Below are positions 8,437 to 17,823 of a stretch of 64,000 nt of DNA, one piece after another. Each line of letters begins with the position of its first letter. Position 1 is the first letter of the stretch. Location of the stretch: positions 1 to 64,000 of the forward strand of contig CAWELN010000007.1 in the NCBI GenBank assembly GCA_963809795.1, written 5' to 3'. A program made the translations under genes and the position numbers. The notes below the pieces were generated by a model. The model saw only the letters and a program-made list of their open reading frames with translations, had not been told where the DNA came from and ran no database searches. Source of the DNA: DASUAS01 sp963809795 (GTDB lineage Bacteria; Actinomycetota; Acidimicrobiia; IMCC26256; DASPTH01).

Positions 8437-9279
8437 ACGGCACGGCCGCGCGACCTGCGCCGCCGTTCCGTCCACGGCGTCGAGGTCGCGGTAGAGATCC
8501 GCGATGGAGCTGACCCCGAAGTGATCGAGTGCATCGGTCAGGCTCCCGACGAACGCCACTCGTCCGCCGCGAGCCATGCACACGACTTGATCGCACTGGT
8601 GGAGGTCCTCGACGGAGTGGGTGGTGAACACCACGGTCGCCGAGCGGTCGGCGAGGTGGCGGAGGCGCGAGACGATCTCGGCGCCCGTGATCGGGTCGAG
8701 CCCGGACGTCGGTTCGTCGAGGAAGAAGACGTGAGGGTCCGTGAGGAGCTCGGCGGCGATGCTGGCGCGCTTGCGTTGCCCGCCGCTGAGTGAGCCGACC
8801 CGGACGTCCGCCTGCGGGGCGAGGCCGACGGCGTCGATCGCGTCACCCACCGCCGCCTCGACCTCGGTCGCGCTCGTCGACGATGGGAGTCGCAACCGTG
8901 CGGCATACCGGAGCATGCGCCGGAGGGGCAGCTCGGCGTGGACGATGTCGTCCTGCGGCACGTACCCCAGCACGCCGCGGAACGTCGCCGGATTCGCGTG
9001 CACGTCGATGCCGTCGTAGCGCACCGACCCCGAGGTGACGGGTCCGAACCCGGCGACCGCATGGAGCAGCGTCGTCTTGCCCGCTCCGCTCGGACCGATG
9101 ATCGCAACCAGCTCGCCGGCCGCAACGGTGAAGGACGCGGAGTCGAGCAGGGTCAGGTCGTCGCGGTTGCGGACACGCACCGTCCGGGCCAGCTCGACGA
9201 CGTCGATGCGGACGCCGTGCACCGGCACGTGCACGCCCAGGACGTCGGACCCGGCCATGTTTCCGTGATCAACGAGCAT
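8437..9279 (-). CDS. ABC transporter ATP-binding half (ABCG-like)
   Basis: The product, starting at ATG 9279, shows Walker A IGPSGAGKTT (residues 61-70), Q-loop GYVPQDDIVHAELPLRR, signature VGSLSGGQRKR, Walker B VFFLDEPTSGLDP and the H-loop FTTHSVEDL. PQDD plus the early-induction ELPLRRMLRYAARLRL region is typical of ABCG-type exporters. The literal frame remains open to 8113, but after about 8440 it loses protein character while the permease frame takes over. It is transcribed divergently from a TetR gene, with palindromic operator sites in the 87-bp gap, so it is probably repressed by that regulator. Confidence 0.85.
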
Positions 9280-9309
9280 GGTTCCGCCTCCGGGGTGGTG
9301 GAAGAAAAA

Positions 9310-9355
9310 AGCACGATCGGTCGTGCTCAGTGAGGAGAGTACGACCGATCGTGCT
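9310..9355. promoter_or_regulatory. TetR-type operator: inverted repeat between divergent ABC and tetR genes
   Basis: Positions 9310-9324 and 9341-9355 are exact 15-nt reverse complements. Each arm is itself nearly palindromic (GCACGATCGGTCGTGC at 9311-9326 has one mismatch), suggesting two TetR dimer sites. The right arm touches the tetR -10 hexamer and the left arm lies 31 nt upstream of the ABC start, so one occupied site could repress both directions. Confidence 0.75.
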
Positions 9356-9360
9356 ATGTT
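9355..9360 (+). promoter_or_regulatory. Putative -10 element (TATGTT) of the tetR gene
   Basis: TATGTT ends 6 nt before GTG 9367 with no ribosome site between, implying a leaderless message. It shares position 9355 with the right operator arm, consistent with autorepression. Confidence 0.5.
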
Positions 9361-9366
9361 GTCAAC

Positions 9367-10020
9367 GTGCCTGGACCCCGGAAGCCGCGTGCGGACGGCG
9401 AGCGCACCCGTGAGGCGATCGTGCGGGAGGCGGTGTCGCTCGCCACGATCGACGGCCTCGAAGGCCTGTCCATCGGCAACCTCGCCGCCCGGCTCGGCAT
9501 GAGCAAGAGCGGCGTCTACGCCCACTTCGGCTCGAAGCAGGAGCTCCAGCTCGCCACGGTGGACGAGGCCGGGCAGATCTTCCACGCCGAGGTCGTCGCA
9601 CCGGCCCTGGTCGCCACGCCGGGACTCGCTCAGCTCGTCGCGGTCTGCGACGCCTTCTTCGACCACCTCGCGGGCCAGACGTTCCCGGGCGGCTGCTTCT
9701 TCGCCGGAGCCGTCCTCGAGATGGGCACGCGTCCCGGTCCGGTCAAGGAGGAGCTCGCCGCCTTCCAGAGCAATTTCACCGCGCTGATCCGCCAGTTCGC
9801 GGTCGTTGCGCTCGAGCGGCACGAGCTCCCCGCGGACGAGGACCCCGACGCGCTCACCTTCGAGCTGAACGGCATCATCCTCGCCGCCAATGCCAACTTC
9901 GTCCTCCGGTCCGATCCGGCCGCGCTCGAGCTGGCGCGGCGAGTCGTCCGCCGGCGACTCGGCGTCGAACCGTCCGCCTCTCGGCCTCGGTCCTCGGCCG
10001 CGCCCGCAGCGACCGCATGA
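9367..10020 (+). CDS. TetR/AcrR family transcriptional regulator
   Basis: The 217-residue protein has the N-terminal TetR helix-turn-helix: RTREAIVREAVSLATIDGLE, then LSIGNLAARLGMSKSGVYAHF and GSKQELQLATVD. The C-terminal ligand-binding half contains FPGGCFFAGAVLEMG, a segment common in the TetR_C group with a CFF motif. It likely represses itself and the divergent ABC exporter through the operator at 9310-9355. It overlaps the next P450 gene by ATGA, so regulator and P450 are co-transcribed. This suggests the ligand is a P450 or exporter substrate. It starts with GTG at 9367. Confidence 0.92.
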   Translation: MPGPRKPRADGERTREAIVREAVSLATIDGLEGLSIGNLAARLGMSKSGVYAHFGSKQELQLATVDEAGQIFHAEVVAPALVATPGLAQLVAVCDAFFDHLAGQTFPGGCFFAGAVLEMGTRPGPVKEELAAFQSNFTALIRQFAVVALERHELPADEDPDALTFELNGIILAANANFVLRSDPAALELARRVVRRRLGVEPSASRPRSSAAPAATA

Positions 10021-11267
10021 CCAGGGTCGACGACGCGCTCGCGGCGTGGGGCGCCTACGACCGCGACGAACCCTTTTCGTTGTTCGCCGAGGTCCGTGCA
10101 CGCGGCGCGGTTCAGGAGGTGACGCTGGCGGACGGTCATGGCGCGTGGCTCGTGCTCGGCCATGCTGAGTGTCGGGCCGCGTTGAACGACCCGAGGCTCT
10201 CGAAAGATCTTCATGCTGCGCTCGCGTCGGGTGACGAGGTGGTGGCGGAGGGATTGCCGGGACCGGCCTTCGCCCGCCACATGCTCGTGGTCGACCCACC
10301 CGATCACACTCGATTGCGTCGCTTGGTCGCGGGCGCGTTCTCGCTTCGACGTATCGAAGCGCTGCGGCCGCGCATCCAGCACATCGTCGACGATCTCCTC
10401 GACGGCGTCGCGGCTCAGGGGCCCGACAGCCAGGTCGACCTCGTCACCGCCTTCGCATTCCCGCTCCCGTTCACCGTGATCTCCGAGCTGCTCGGCGTCC
10501 CCGGCGACGAGCGCGCGTCCCTGGGGCGTGGGCTCACCGCGCTTCTGGCACCCACGTCGACGCCCGAGGAGTACGCCGCGGCCAAGCAGGCGTCGGATTC
10601 GGTCGTCGCGCAGCTGACCTCGCTGGTGCAGCTGAAGTCCGAGGATCCGGGTGACGATCTCATCAGCGCGTTGATCGCGGCCCGCGACGGTGACGAGCGC
10701 CTGAACCAGCAGGAGTTGCTCTCGACGATCTTCCAACTGATCGTCGCCGGGCACGACACCACCGCCAGCCTCATCGAGAACAGCGTCGTCGCGCTGCTCC
10801 TTCATCCCGACCAACTCGCAGAGCTGCGCTCCGACCCCACCACGATCTCCGCCGCGGTGGAAGAGCTCCTCCGGTATGACGCCCCGGTTCCGCACGCGAC
10901 GTTCCGGTACGCCCGAGAACCGCTCGACCTGGGCGACGCGACCATCCCCGCCGGCGCGCAGGTCATCATCAACCTCGCCGCGGCCAACCGCGACCCGGAG
11001 CGGTATCCAGAGCCCGACACCCTCGACCTCCACCGGTCTGACGCCCGGCACCTCGCGTTCGGGCACGGCATCCACTTCTGTCTCGGTGCCCCGCTCGCCC
11101 GCATGGAGGGCCAGCTGGCGCTCACCTCGCTGCTGCGGCGGTTCCCGGAGCTGCGTCTCGCGACCGGGCCCGAGCGGTTGCACTGGGGACACGGCGATGG
11201 CCTCGTGCTTCGTGGCCTCAGCGAGCTTCCCGTCATCCCCGGACCCGCCAACCCGCGGAGCTCGTAG
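10017..11267 (+). CDS. Cytochrome P450 monooxygenase (CYP107-like)
   Basis: The 416-residue P450 carries the I-helix VAGHDTTASLIENS with the classical D-T pair, K-helix EELLRYDAPVPH, the meander FDL-like segment DTLDLHRSDARHLAFG, and the haem loop FGHGIHFCLGAPLARMEG with axial Cys355. It resembles CYP107 enzymes, which hydroxylate macrolides, steroids and small aromatics. ATG 10017 overlaps the tetR stop (ATGA), so translation is probably coupled and expression controlled by the TetR protein. No redox partner lies nearby. Confidence 0.92.
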   Translation: MTRVDDALAAWGAYDRDEPFSLFAEVRARGAVQEVTLADGHGAWLVLGHAECRAALNDPRLSKDLHAALASGDEVVAEGLPGPAFARHMLVVDPPDHTRLRRLVAGAFSLRRIEALRPRIQHIVDDLLDGVAAQGPDSQVDLVTAFAFPLPFTVISELLGVPGDERASLGRGLTALLAPTSTPEEYAAAKQASDSVVAQLTSLVQLKSEDPGDDLISALIAARDGDERLNQQELLSTIFQLIVAGHDTTASLIENSVVALLLHPDQLAELRSDPTTISAAVEELLRYDAPVPHATFRYAREPLDLGDATIPAGAQVIINLAAANRDPERYPEPDTLDLHRSDARHLAFGHGIHFCLGAPLARMEGQLALTSLLRRFPELRLATGPERLHWGHGDGLVLRGLSELPVIPGPANPRSS

Positions 11268-11390
11268 GCGGCGGACAGCCCGGGGCTCGGCCGCGATCCG
11301 GCGGCGATCGAGCCACGATCAGACCGCGAACTGCTCCCCGCAAGGTCGACGGGAGCCCCAACCGGGGCTCGAAGACCGAGAGGAGCTCCC

Positions 11391-11870
11391 ATGACCACCG
11401 AGGTAATTCCCAGGCCGTCCAGGTCGTACCGCAATCCCCGCAGCGTGCTCGTGGCGGTGGTGGCGCTCATCGTCGCCGCGCTCATCGGCGCAGGGGTCGT
11501 TGCGCTGAGTGGGAGCGGCACGTCGGGAGAACGCGCCGCAACCGTGCAACGAGCGGCGCTCCCTCCAGCGGGAAACACCGACGCCTGCGCCGGGGACGGC
11601 GGGGCCCTGCTGGCGACCGTGGTCTCGATGCCGATCGAGGTCTCGAACGACATCATGAACCGGCTGTCAGCGCCGACCCGTGCACTGCTGGCCAGCGCCG
11701 TCGAGCAGAGTGCGATCACCCGGACGACGCCCGGGCCGCCCGATGCCGCGGTGCTCTCCGCCGCCCTCTCGCGGGTCGCACCCGCCGACGCCATGTTGTT
11801 GATGCGTGGGCTCTCGCCGCAGACCCGGGATGCGATCGCGGCGCAGGCCGGCGGATCGGCGTGCCGGTAG
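11391..11870 (+). CDS. Membrane-anchored hypothetical protein
   Basis: 159 residues, not recognised. A basic N-terminus (PRPSRSYRNPRS) precedes one strong membrane helix (VLVAVVALIVAALIGAGVVALS, about residues 19-40). A roughly 115-residue exported domain follows, with two cysteines (DACAGDGG and the C-terminal SACR) that could form a disulphide. The rest is alanine/leucine-rich helical sequence. The start has a good ribosome site (GAGGAGCTCCC) before ATG 11391. A strong hairpin lies 25 bp after the stop. The function is unknown. Confidence 0.6.
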   Translation: MTTEVIPRPSRSYRNPRSVLVAVVALIVAALIGAGVVALSGSGTSGERAATVQRAALPPAGNTDACAGDGGALLATVVSMPIEVSNDIMNRLSAPTRALLASAVEQSAITRTTPGPPDAAVLSAALSRVAPADAMLLMRGLSPQTRDAIAAQAGGSACR

Positions 11871-11895
11871 CGGTGTTCCGCTCCACGGGTCCGAG

Positions 11896-11930
11896 GGTGC
11901 TCACCGGGCGTCGGCCCGGTGAGCACCTTT
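11896..11930 (+). terminator. Intrinsic terminator-like hairpin
   Basis: A perfect 14-bp stem (11896-11909 with 11914-11927) closes a 4-nt loop and is followed by TTT. It lies 26 nt after the membrane-protein stop and 92 nt before the next gene. The T-run is short, as usual in GC-rich actinobacteria. Confidence 0.75.
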
Positions 11931-12009
11931 GCCGGGGCGCTGCACGCGGTGGGTGACTCATTGTCGTAAGCATCCGAAGGGGCCGCGGGTGCGCGTAGGC
12001 CGAAGGTGC

Positions 12010-12015
12010 GACAAT
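12010..12015 (+). promoter_or_regulatory. Putative -10 element (GACAAT) for a leaderless gene
   Basis: GACAAT, one base from TACAAT-type hexamers, ends 6 nt before ATG 12022 without an intervening Shine-Dalgarno sequence. Confidence 0.35.
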
Positions 12016-12021
12016 CCGGTG

Positions 12022-15000
12022 ATGGCGAGCCGCGAAGCGGAGATCGCGTTCGGGGTCTTGGGCCCACTGCAAGTCTCGCGGGACGGCGGCGAGCTCGAAT
12101 TCGGGAGCCCGCAGATCCGTCTGGTGCTGGCCGCGTTGTTGGTCGACGCGAACGTGGTGGTGTCGGCCGATCGACTGATCGAAGTGCTGTGGGGAGACGA
12201 GCCACCGCCCAGCGCGGCGAGCTCGGTGCAGAAGCTCATGTACCGGTTGCGCTCCCTGCTCGGTTCGGGTTCCGACGAGATCGTCGTGACCCGCGCCCCG
12301 GGATACGTGCTGCACGTGGGTGCCGGGTGCCTCGATGCCGCGCGCTTCGAGAGTTTGCTGGTCGACGCGCACGCGATGAAGCACCGGGGCGACGCCGCGG
12401 AGACGCTTCGGTTGTTGGACGGCGCACTGCGGTTGTGGCGAGGTCCAGCGTTCGCGGAGTTCGCGTTCGCGGAGTTCGCGCGCGTCGAGGCGGCCCGTCT
12501 CGACGAGTTGCGGTGGACGGCCATCGAAGATCGGGTCGAGGCGCGGCTGGCGTTGGGCGGTCACGAGGAGCTCGTCGGCGAGCTCGAGGTGCTCGTGCGC
12601 GAGTCCCCGTTCCGCGAGCGCTTGTGGGGAGAGCTGATGCTGGCGCTCTATCGCTCGGGCCGTCAGGCCGAAGCACTGCGGGCGTATGCGCGAGTCCGGA
12701 GCTTGTTGGGTGAGGAGCTCGGGATCGAGCCGGGTGCGACGCTGCGTGGTCTCGAAGAGTCGATGTTGTTGCAGAAGCCGGAACTCGACTGGGTTCCTCC
12801 GGCTTCGACCATCCCGGCCCCCGTCGCCTCGGCCGTAGAGGTCGGCCGACCCCCTCCGCCATCGGGAACCGTGACCTTTCTGTTCACCGACGTGGAAGGC
12901 TCGACGCGCCTGTGGGAGGAGCACGCTGACGCCATGACGCTTGCGCTTGCCCGCCACGACCACATCGTGCGCACCGCGGTCGAGGGGCACGCCGGATACT
13001 TGGTGAAGACGACGGGTGACGGCGTGCACGCGGCATTCGCGACTGCTTCCGGCGCACTGGAAGCCGCGGTCGAGGCCCAGCGCATGCTCGTGGCCGAGCA
13101 CTGGGTCAGTGACGACCCGCTGCGCGTTCGTATGGGAGTGCACACGGGTTCGGCCGATTACCGCGACGGCGACTACTTCGGCACCGCCGTGAATCGGGCC
13201 GCCCGGGTGATGGCCGCGGCCCACGGCGGGCAGGTCGTGGTGTCCCTCGCGACCGAGGAGCTCGTCCGCGACTCGTTGCCCGAACACGTCACCCTGGTGG
13301 ACCTGGGCGAGCATCGCCTCCGCGATCTGGCCCGGCCCGAGCGCATCTTCCAACTTGCGCACCCGGAGTTGCTCGACGACTTCCCGCGACTGCAGTCGCT
13401 CGACGCGTTCCCGAGCAATCTGCCGGCACAGGTCAGCTCGTTCGTCGGACGCGATCAGGACGTCGCCGACGTTGCGCACGCGCTGGCTGAGTGGCGACTG
13501 CTCACGCTCACCGGTGTCGGCGGCGTCGGCAAGACTCGCCTCGCGATCCAGGTCGCGGCCGAGGTCCTGCCGCACTTCCCGGATGGGGCATGGCTCTGCG
13601 AGCTCGCGGCCGCGAGCGAACCGGAAGCCATGCTCCAGGTCATCGCCACATCGCTCGGTGTGCAGGCCCGCCTGGGCGTGTCGATCGAGGAGTGCATCAC
13701 CGAATTCCTCCGCACCAAGCGGCTGCTCGTCGTGTTGGACAATTGCGAGCACCTGCTCGACGCCGCGGCGCGGTTCGCCGATGCGGTGCTGCGGGACGCA
13801 CCTCAGGTCAGCATCCTGGCGACGAGCCGGGAGGGCCTCGCGATCGACGGCGAGCACATGCGAGCGTTGCGTTCGCTCTCCGTGCCCGACCCGTCGGCCG
13901 ACGTCGAGGCGCTCGTCCGGAGTGATGCCGGGAGACTGTTCGTCGATCGCGCGCAGGCGGTGGATTCGTCCTTCGTTGCTGGACGCGGCGACCGGCACCG
14001 CAGTCGGGGAGTTGTGCCGACGGCTCGACGGCGTCCCGCTCGCGATCGAGCTTGCCGCGGCGCGAATCGTCGCCATGAGCCCGGCGGAGATCGCGGCTCG
14101 TCTCGACGAACGCTTCCGGCTCCTGACCGGTGGGCGACGTGCCGCCGTCGAGCGGCACCAGACCCTTCGCGCCACCGTCGACTGGTCCTTCTCGCTCTGT
14201 TCGCCGGCCGAGCAACGCGTCTTCGCTCGACTCGGCGTCTTCGCGGGAACCTTCGGTTCGAGCGCGGCCGAAGCCGTGGCGACCGGTGAGGGCGTCGAGC
14301 GCTGGGATGTCATCGAGGCCCTCGCGAGCCTGGTCGGCAAGTCCATGGTGGTCGGCGACCGCGCCGCAGACGGCGGCACGAGGTACTCGATGCTGGAGAC
14401 GCTCCGGGCGTACGCACGCGAGCGCCTCGACGAGACCGGCGACCCGGACCACTGGCGCCGGAACCACGCCGAGTACTACGCCGGGTTCGCGGAGCAGGCG
14501 GGCTCGGGTCTGGAAGGTCCCGACGAGCGCGTGTGGCTCGCCCGGGTGCGAGCCGACCTCGACAACGTGCGAGCGGCGATTGGATGGGCGCTCGACTCCG
14601 CACTCACCGCCGATGCGCAGCTCGGACTCCGAATCGTCGCCGCGCTCGCCTACGCCGCGCTCATCGACATGACTGCGGGGGTCGATGCGTGGACGGAGCG
14701 CGCCGTGGCGCGGGTCGCGGAGACCACACCCGGGCGGCGCACGGCGATACTGGGCACCGCCGCGATCCAGGCGATCTACGTCGGCGAGCACGAACGGGCA
14801 GAGACGCTCGCGCTGGACGCGTTGCGCGATGGCCTGCCGCCCGACTGCCCCGTCCCGGCGCCCGCCTACGCCGCGCTCGCAAGCTTCGAGTTGAACCGGG
14901 GCCGGCCGGACGAGGGGCTCCGCATCGTGCGACGCGGGCTCCAGGACCTGGAGGCCATTGCGGCGCACGACACGTACAAGCTCAGCATCTTCCATGGCCT

Positions 15001-15631
15001 CGTCGCGGTCTTCTGGATGTCCTGCGGCGACACCACGACGGCGCGCGCGCGAGGCCGAGACCTCACTGCGACTGGCGCGTCAGGTCGGCAACCCGTCTGC
15101 GACGGCAGGCGCACTGTGGTCGATCGGCAAGGCACTGATCCGCGCCGATCCCCCGGCGGCGCTCGTCGCCTACGAGGACTACGTCGCGTTGGCCCGAAGC
15201 GGCGTGAAGAGTGCCACTCTCGGCTGGACTCTCGGAGATGTGGGCTGGCTCAAGGCACGCGCCGGCGACCGTCGTGGTGCGCTCCGGGCGGCGGCGGACG
15301 GCATTCAGCATGACCTTCGATCCGGCAACCGCACGATGCTCGCGGGCGCGCTGAACCGCACCAAGCTGGCGCTCGTCGAGCTCGGCAACACGGAACCGGC
15401 CGCGGTGCTCGCCGGGGCCGAGCTCGACGGTCCGCTCGTCGCGTGGCGCATCGGTCGTCGACGACCGTCGTCGAAGATCGGGATCGCGCGCTCCGTGCGC
15501 TCCGCACGTCGCTCGGGGCCGACGCCTACGAGCGCGCCCTCGGCGTCGGCTCGGCGATGACCTTCGACGAGGTCGTCGACTACACCCTCGACCAACTGGA
15601 ACGGCTGTTGGCCGAGACCCGCGACGGGTGA
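12022..15631 (+). CDS. BTAD-type regulator with class III cyclase and NB-ARC-like ATPase domains (three frameshifts)
   Basis: Reading through frame changes, domain order is: an OmpR-type winged helix (about residues 8-95), the bacterial transcriptional activation domain (about 100-245, FRERLWGELMLALYRSGRQAEALRAY split by a linker), a class III nucleotide cyclase (about 275-410, SGTVTFLFTDVEGSTRLWEE, KTTGDGVHAAF, GDYFGTAVNRAARVM), an AAA/NB-ARC-like ATPase (Walker A TGVGGVGKTRLA, Walker B LLVVLDNCEHL), then a helical TPR-like region. Frames change near 13975, in a GC dinucleotide run near 15040-15052, and near 15445, each time with clean homology on both sides. This looks more like indel errors than decay. 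The likely role is a STAND-type signalling regulator. ATG 12022 is chosen because the winged helix begins there. Confidence 0.8.
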
Positions 15632-15673
15632 CCGCGACCTTCGCCACCACGCCCGTGGTGAATACTGTCGAGG

Positions 15674-17239
15674 GTGAGCGCGGGACCGACGGCCGGCGTC
15701 CCGGTAGCCACGTCCGATCCGACGGCCCTTCCCACGTTCGCCGCGGGGCCGGTCGGGGCCGTCGCGGTCGTATCGACCGCGCTGCTGCTGGCCTTCGCAT
15801 CCCGCTACGGGTATCACCGCGACGAGCTCTACTTCTTGAGCGCGTCCCGTCATCTCGACTTCGGCTACGTCGACCAACCACCGGTTGCGGTGCTCGTGGC
15901 GTGGCTTGCCCGCGCCGGGTTCGGGAACACGCTGCTCGGCCTGCGCGCCATCCCCGCGCTGCTCAGTGGTGGGGTCGTCGCAGTGACGGGCGCGATGACG
16001 AGGGAGCTCGGGGGATCGCGCTTCGCGCAGGCGTTCGCCGCGCTGTGCGTCGCCACGGGCGGACTGCTGGTCGTGGGTCACCTCGAGGGTCCGACGGTGT
16101 ACGACGTGTTCGTGTGGGCGCTGACGTCCTGGCTGGTGCTTCGCATCCTGCGCACCGGCAACGAGCGGCTCTGGCTGTTGGTCGGGACGGTCGTCGGCGT
16201 CGGGCTGGAAGCCAAGGACACGATCCTGCTCCTGCTCGCCGGGCTTGCCGTGGGGTTCGTGGTCGACCGACGGTCCCGGATCTTCCGCAGTCCGTGGCTG
16301 TGGGGCGGCGTGGCGGTTGCGTTCGTCCTGTGGGCGCCGAACCTCATCTGGCAGGCCACGAACGGTTGGCCGACGACACAGATGGACGCGAACCTCCGCG
16401 CCGAGCACTCGGGCCTCGGGTACGCCGTCAAGTATCCGTTCGTCACGCTCCTCGCGCTCGGGGCCTTCGTCGCTCCGGTCTGGATGTCGGGCGCGTGGGC
16501 ACTCTGGCGCGACCGCCGAATGACCCGGTACCGCGCGTTCGCCGTGGCGTTCGCGTTCGGGTTCGTCGTGTTGTGGGTCGTGATCCCGGATCGCTTCTAC
16601 TACCTGTTCGGGATCTATCCGGTGTTGATCGCGGCGGGGGCGCTGATCACCGAACAGGTGGCGGCCGGTGCGCGCGGCTTCTTCCGTCCCGAGCCACGAC
16701 GCCGTCGGTTGTGGCGATCGCGCCGCTGGGCCGTCGGCCTCGTGGTCGGTAGCGGCGTGTTGCTGCTCCCCGTCGCGCTCCCCGTCTTGCCCTCGTCCGC
16801 GCTCGCGTCGGTACCCCTGCAGAAGGCCAACTACAACCTCGGGGAAGAGATCGGATGGCAGGATCTCACCCGTGAGGTCGCCCGGGCGTGGCGCTCGCTC
16901 CCACCCTCCGAACGAGCGAGGGCGGTCGTCGTCACCGAGAACTACGGCGAGGCCGGTGCGATAGACCGCTACGGGCGGCGGGCCGGTCTCCCGCGCCCGT
17001 ACAGCGGCCACAATTCGTTCTGGTCATGGGGTCCACCGCGTCCGTCGATGGGGACGACGATCGCCATCGGCTTCGACCTCGGCGCGTTGACGCCGTACTT
17101 CGGCCGTTGCGCGCTCTCCGCGCGTGTGCAGAACGCCGAGAACGTCGACAACGAAGAGCAGGGTCACCCGATCTGGGTCTGCACCGACCAGCGCGCACCC
17201 TGGCCCGAGATCTGGACGCACTTCAAGCACTACGGCTGA
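15674..17239 (+). CDS. GT39-like integral membrane glycosyltransferase
   Basis: The 521-residue protein resembles the ArnT/PMT (GT-C) class. The first loop holds the acidic site YGYHRDELYFLSASRHLDFGY, with Asp-Glu and His as in polyprenyl-phosphate-sugar transferases. PPVAVLVAWL follows, then about ten further membrane helices to about residue 385. The C-terminal part is a periplasmic soluble domain (QDLTREVARAWRSLPPSERA onward) with VVVTENYGEAGAIDRYG. Such enzymes move a sugar from a lipid-phosphate carrier to protein or lipid outside the membrane. The acceptor is unknown. GTG 15674 lies 5 nt after TACTGT. Its 3' end overlaps the convergent VOC gene by 10 nt. Confidence 0.8.
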   Translation: MSAGPTAGVPVATSDPTALPTFAAGPVGAVAVVSTALLLAFASRYGYHRDELYFLSASRHLDFGYVDQPPVAVLVAWLARAGFGNTLLGLRAIPALLSGGVVAVTGAMTRELGGSRFAQAFAALCVATGGLLVVGHLEGPTVYDVFVWALTSWLVLRILRTGNERLWLLVGTVVGVGLEAKDTILLLLAGLAVGFVVDRRSRIFRSPWLWGGVAVAFVLWAPNLIWQATNGWPTTQMDANLRAEHSGLGYAVKYPFVTLLALGAFVAPVWMSGAWALWRDRRMTRYRAFAVAFAFGFVVLWVVIPDRFYYLFGIYPVLIAAGALITEQVAAGARGFFRPEPRRRRLWRSRRWAVGLVVGSGVLLLPVALPVLPSSALASVPLQKANYNLGEEIGWQDLTREVARAWRSLPPSERARAVVVTENYGEAGAIDRYGRRAGLPRPYSGHNSFWSWGPPRPSMGTTIAIGFDLGALTPYFGRCALSARVQNAENVDNEEQGHPIWVCTDQRAPWPEIWTHFKHYG

Positions 17240-17823
17240 CCGGACGACTCGGGCGTGCGGTAACCGTCGCGGGTGAGGATGCGGACGGGATCGGTGCCGT
17301 CCCACTCCGCGCACGCACGCGCGATCCGGTCCAGGCTCTCGAGGAATCCCGGCACCTCCTCGACGATCTCGGTGTAGAAGCCGAAGTCGTCGACGGTGTC
17401 GAAGTACGCCAGGTGTTGGCCCCTGACGACCATCTCGGTCACGAGCTCGTACCCGAGCTCGCGGTAGCGCGCGATCTTCCCCTCATAGTCCGCGGTCACC
17501 GTGCACAGCTGGTGGAAGCCGGACTCATCCTTGTCGACCAGGTCGCGGTACACGCTCGGGCGATCGCAGAGTTGCTGGATCAGCTCGATCTGCACCGGAC
17601 CCGCCTGCGCCACTGCGACCTGTACCTCGACCGCCGACGCAGTGCCGTGGTAGGTGCACGGGGTCTCGACCGGCGGGAGCACATGGAAGGGCCCGATGCC
17701 GTGGACGTCCGCCCACCGCGCCGCGGTCGCCATGACGTCGTCGACCACGAAGCCGAGCTGGAAGAGGCGGTACTCGCCCTCGGGCCACGGCTGCTGGAAC
17801 AGGCGGTGTTCGAACGACGTCAT
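17230..17823 (-). CDS. VOC-superfamily (glyoxalase-like) metal-binding protein
   Basis: 197 residues with paired beta-alpha-beta units of the vicinal-oxygen-chelate fold: YRLFQLGFVVDDVMATAARW (first unit), VQIELIQQLCDRPSVYRD, GFHQLCTVTADYEGKIARY (second unit) and VRGQHLAYFDTVDDFGFYTEIVEEV. The His/Glu positions fit a glyoxalase_4-type metal site. The reaction is not predictable; epimerases, dioxygenases and lyases share this fold. ATG 17823 overlaps the upstream thioesterase stop (ATGA), so the two genes are one transcription unit, perhaps in acyl-CoA or steroid side-chain catabolism. Confidence 0.8.
   Translation of the reverse strand: MTSFEHRLFQQPWPEGEYRLFQLGFVVDDVMATAARWADVHGIGPFHVLPPVETPCTYHGTASAVEVQVAVAQAGPVQIELIQQLCDRPSVYRDLVDKDESGFHQLCTVTADYEGKIARYRELGYELVTEMVVRGQHLAYFDTVDDFGFYTEIVEEVPGFLESLDRIARACAEWDGTDPVRILTRDGYRTPESSGQP

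Noticed and set aside
11716..14379. An 887-codon open frame on the minus strand
   Set aside because: It lies opposite the BTAD regulator, whose domain content is clear. The minus-strand product has no family signature and is the kind of long open frame expected on the antisense strand of GC-rich genes.
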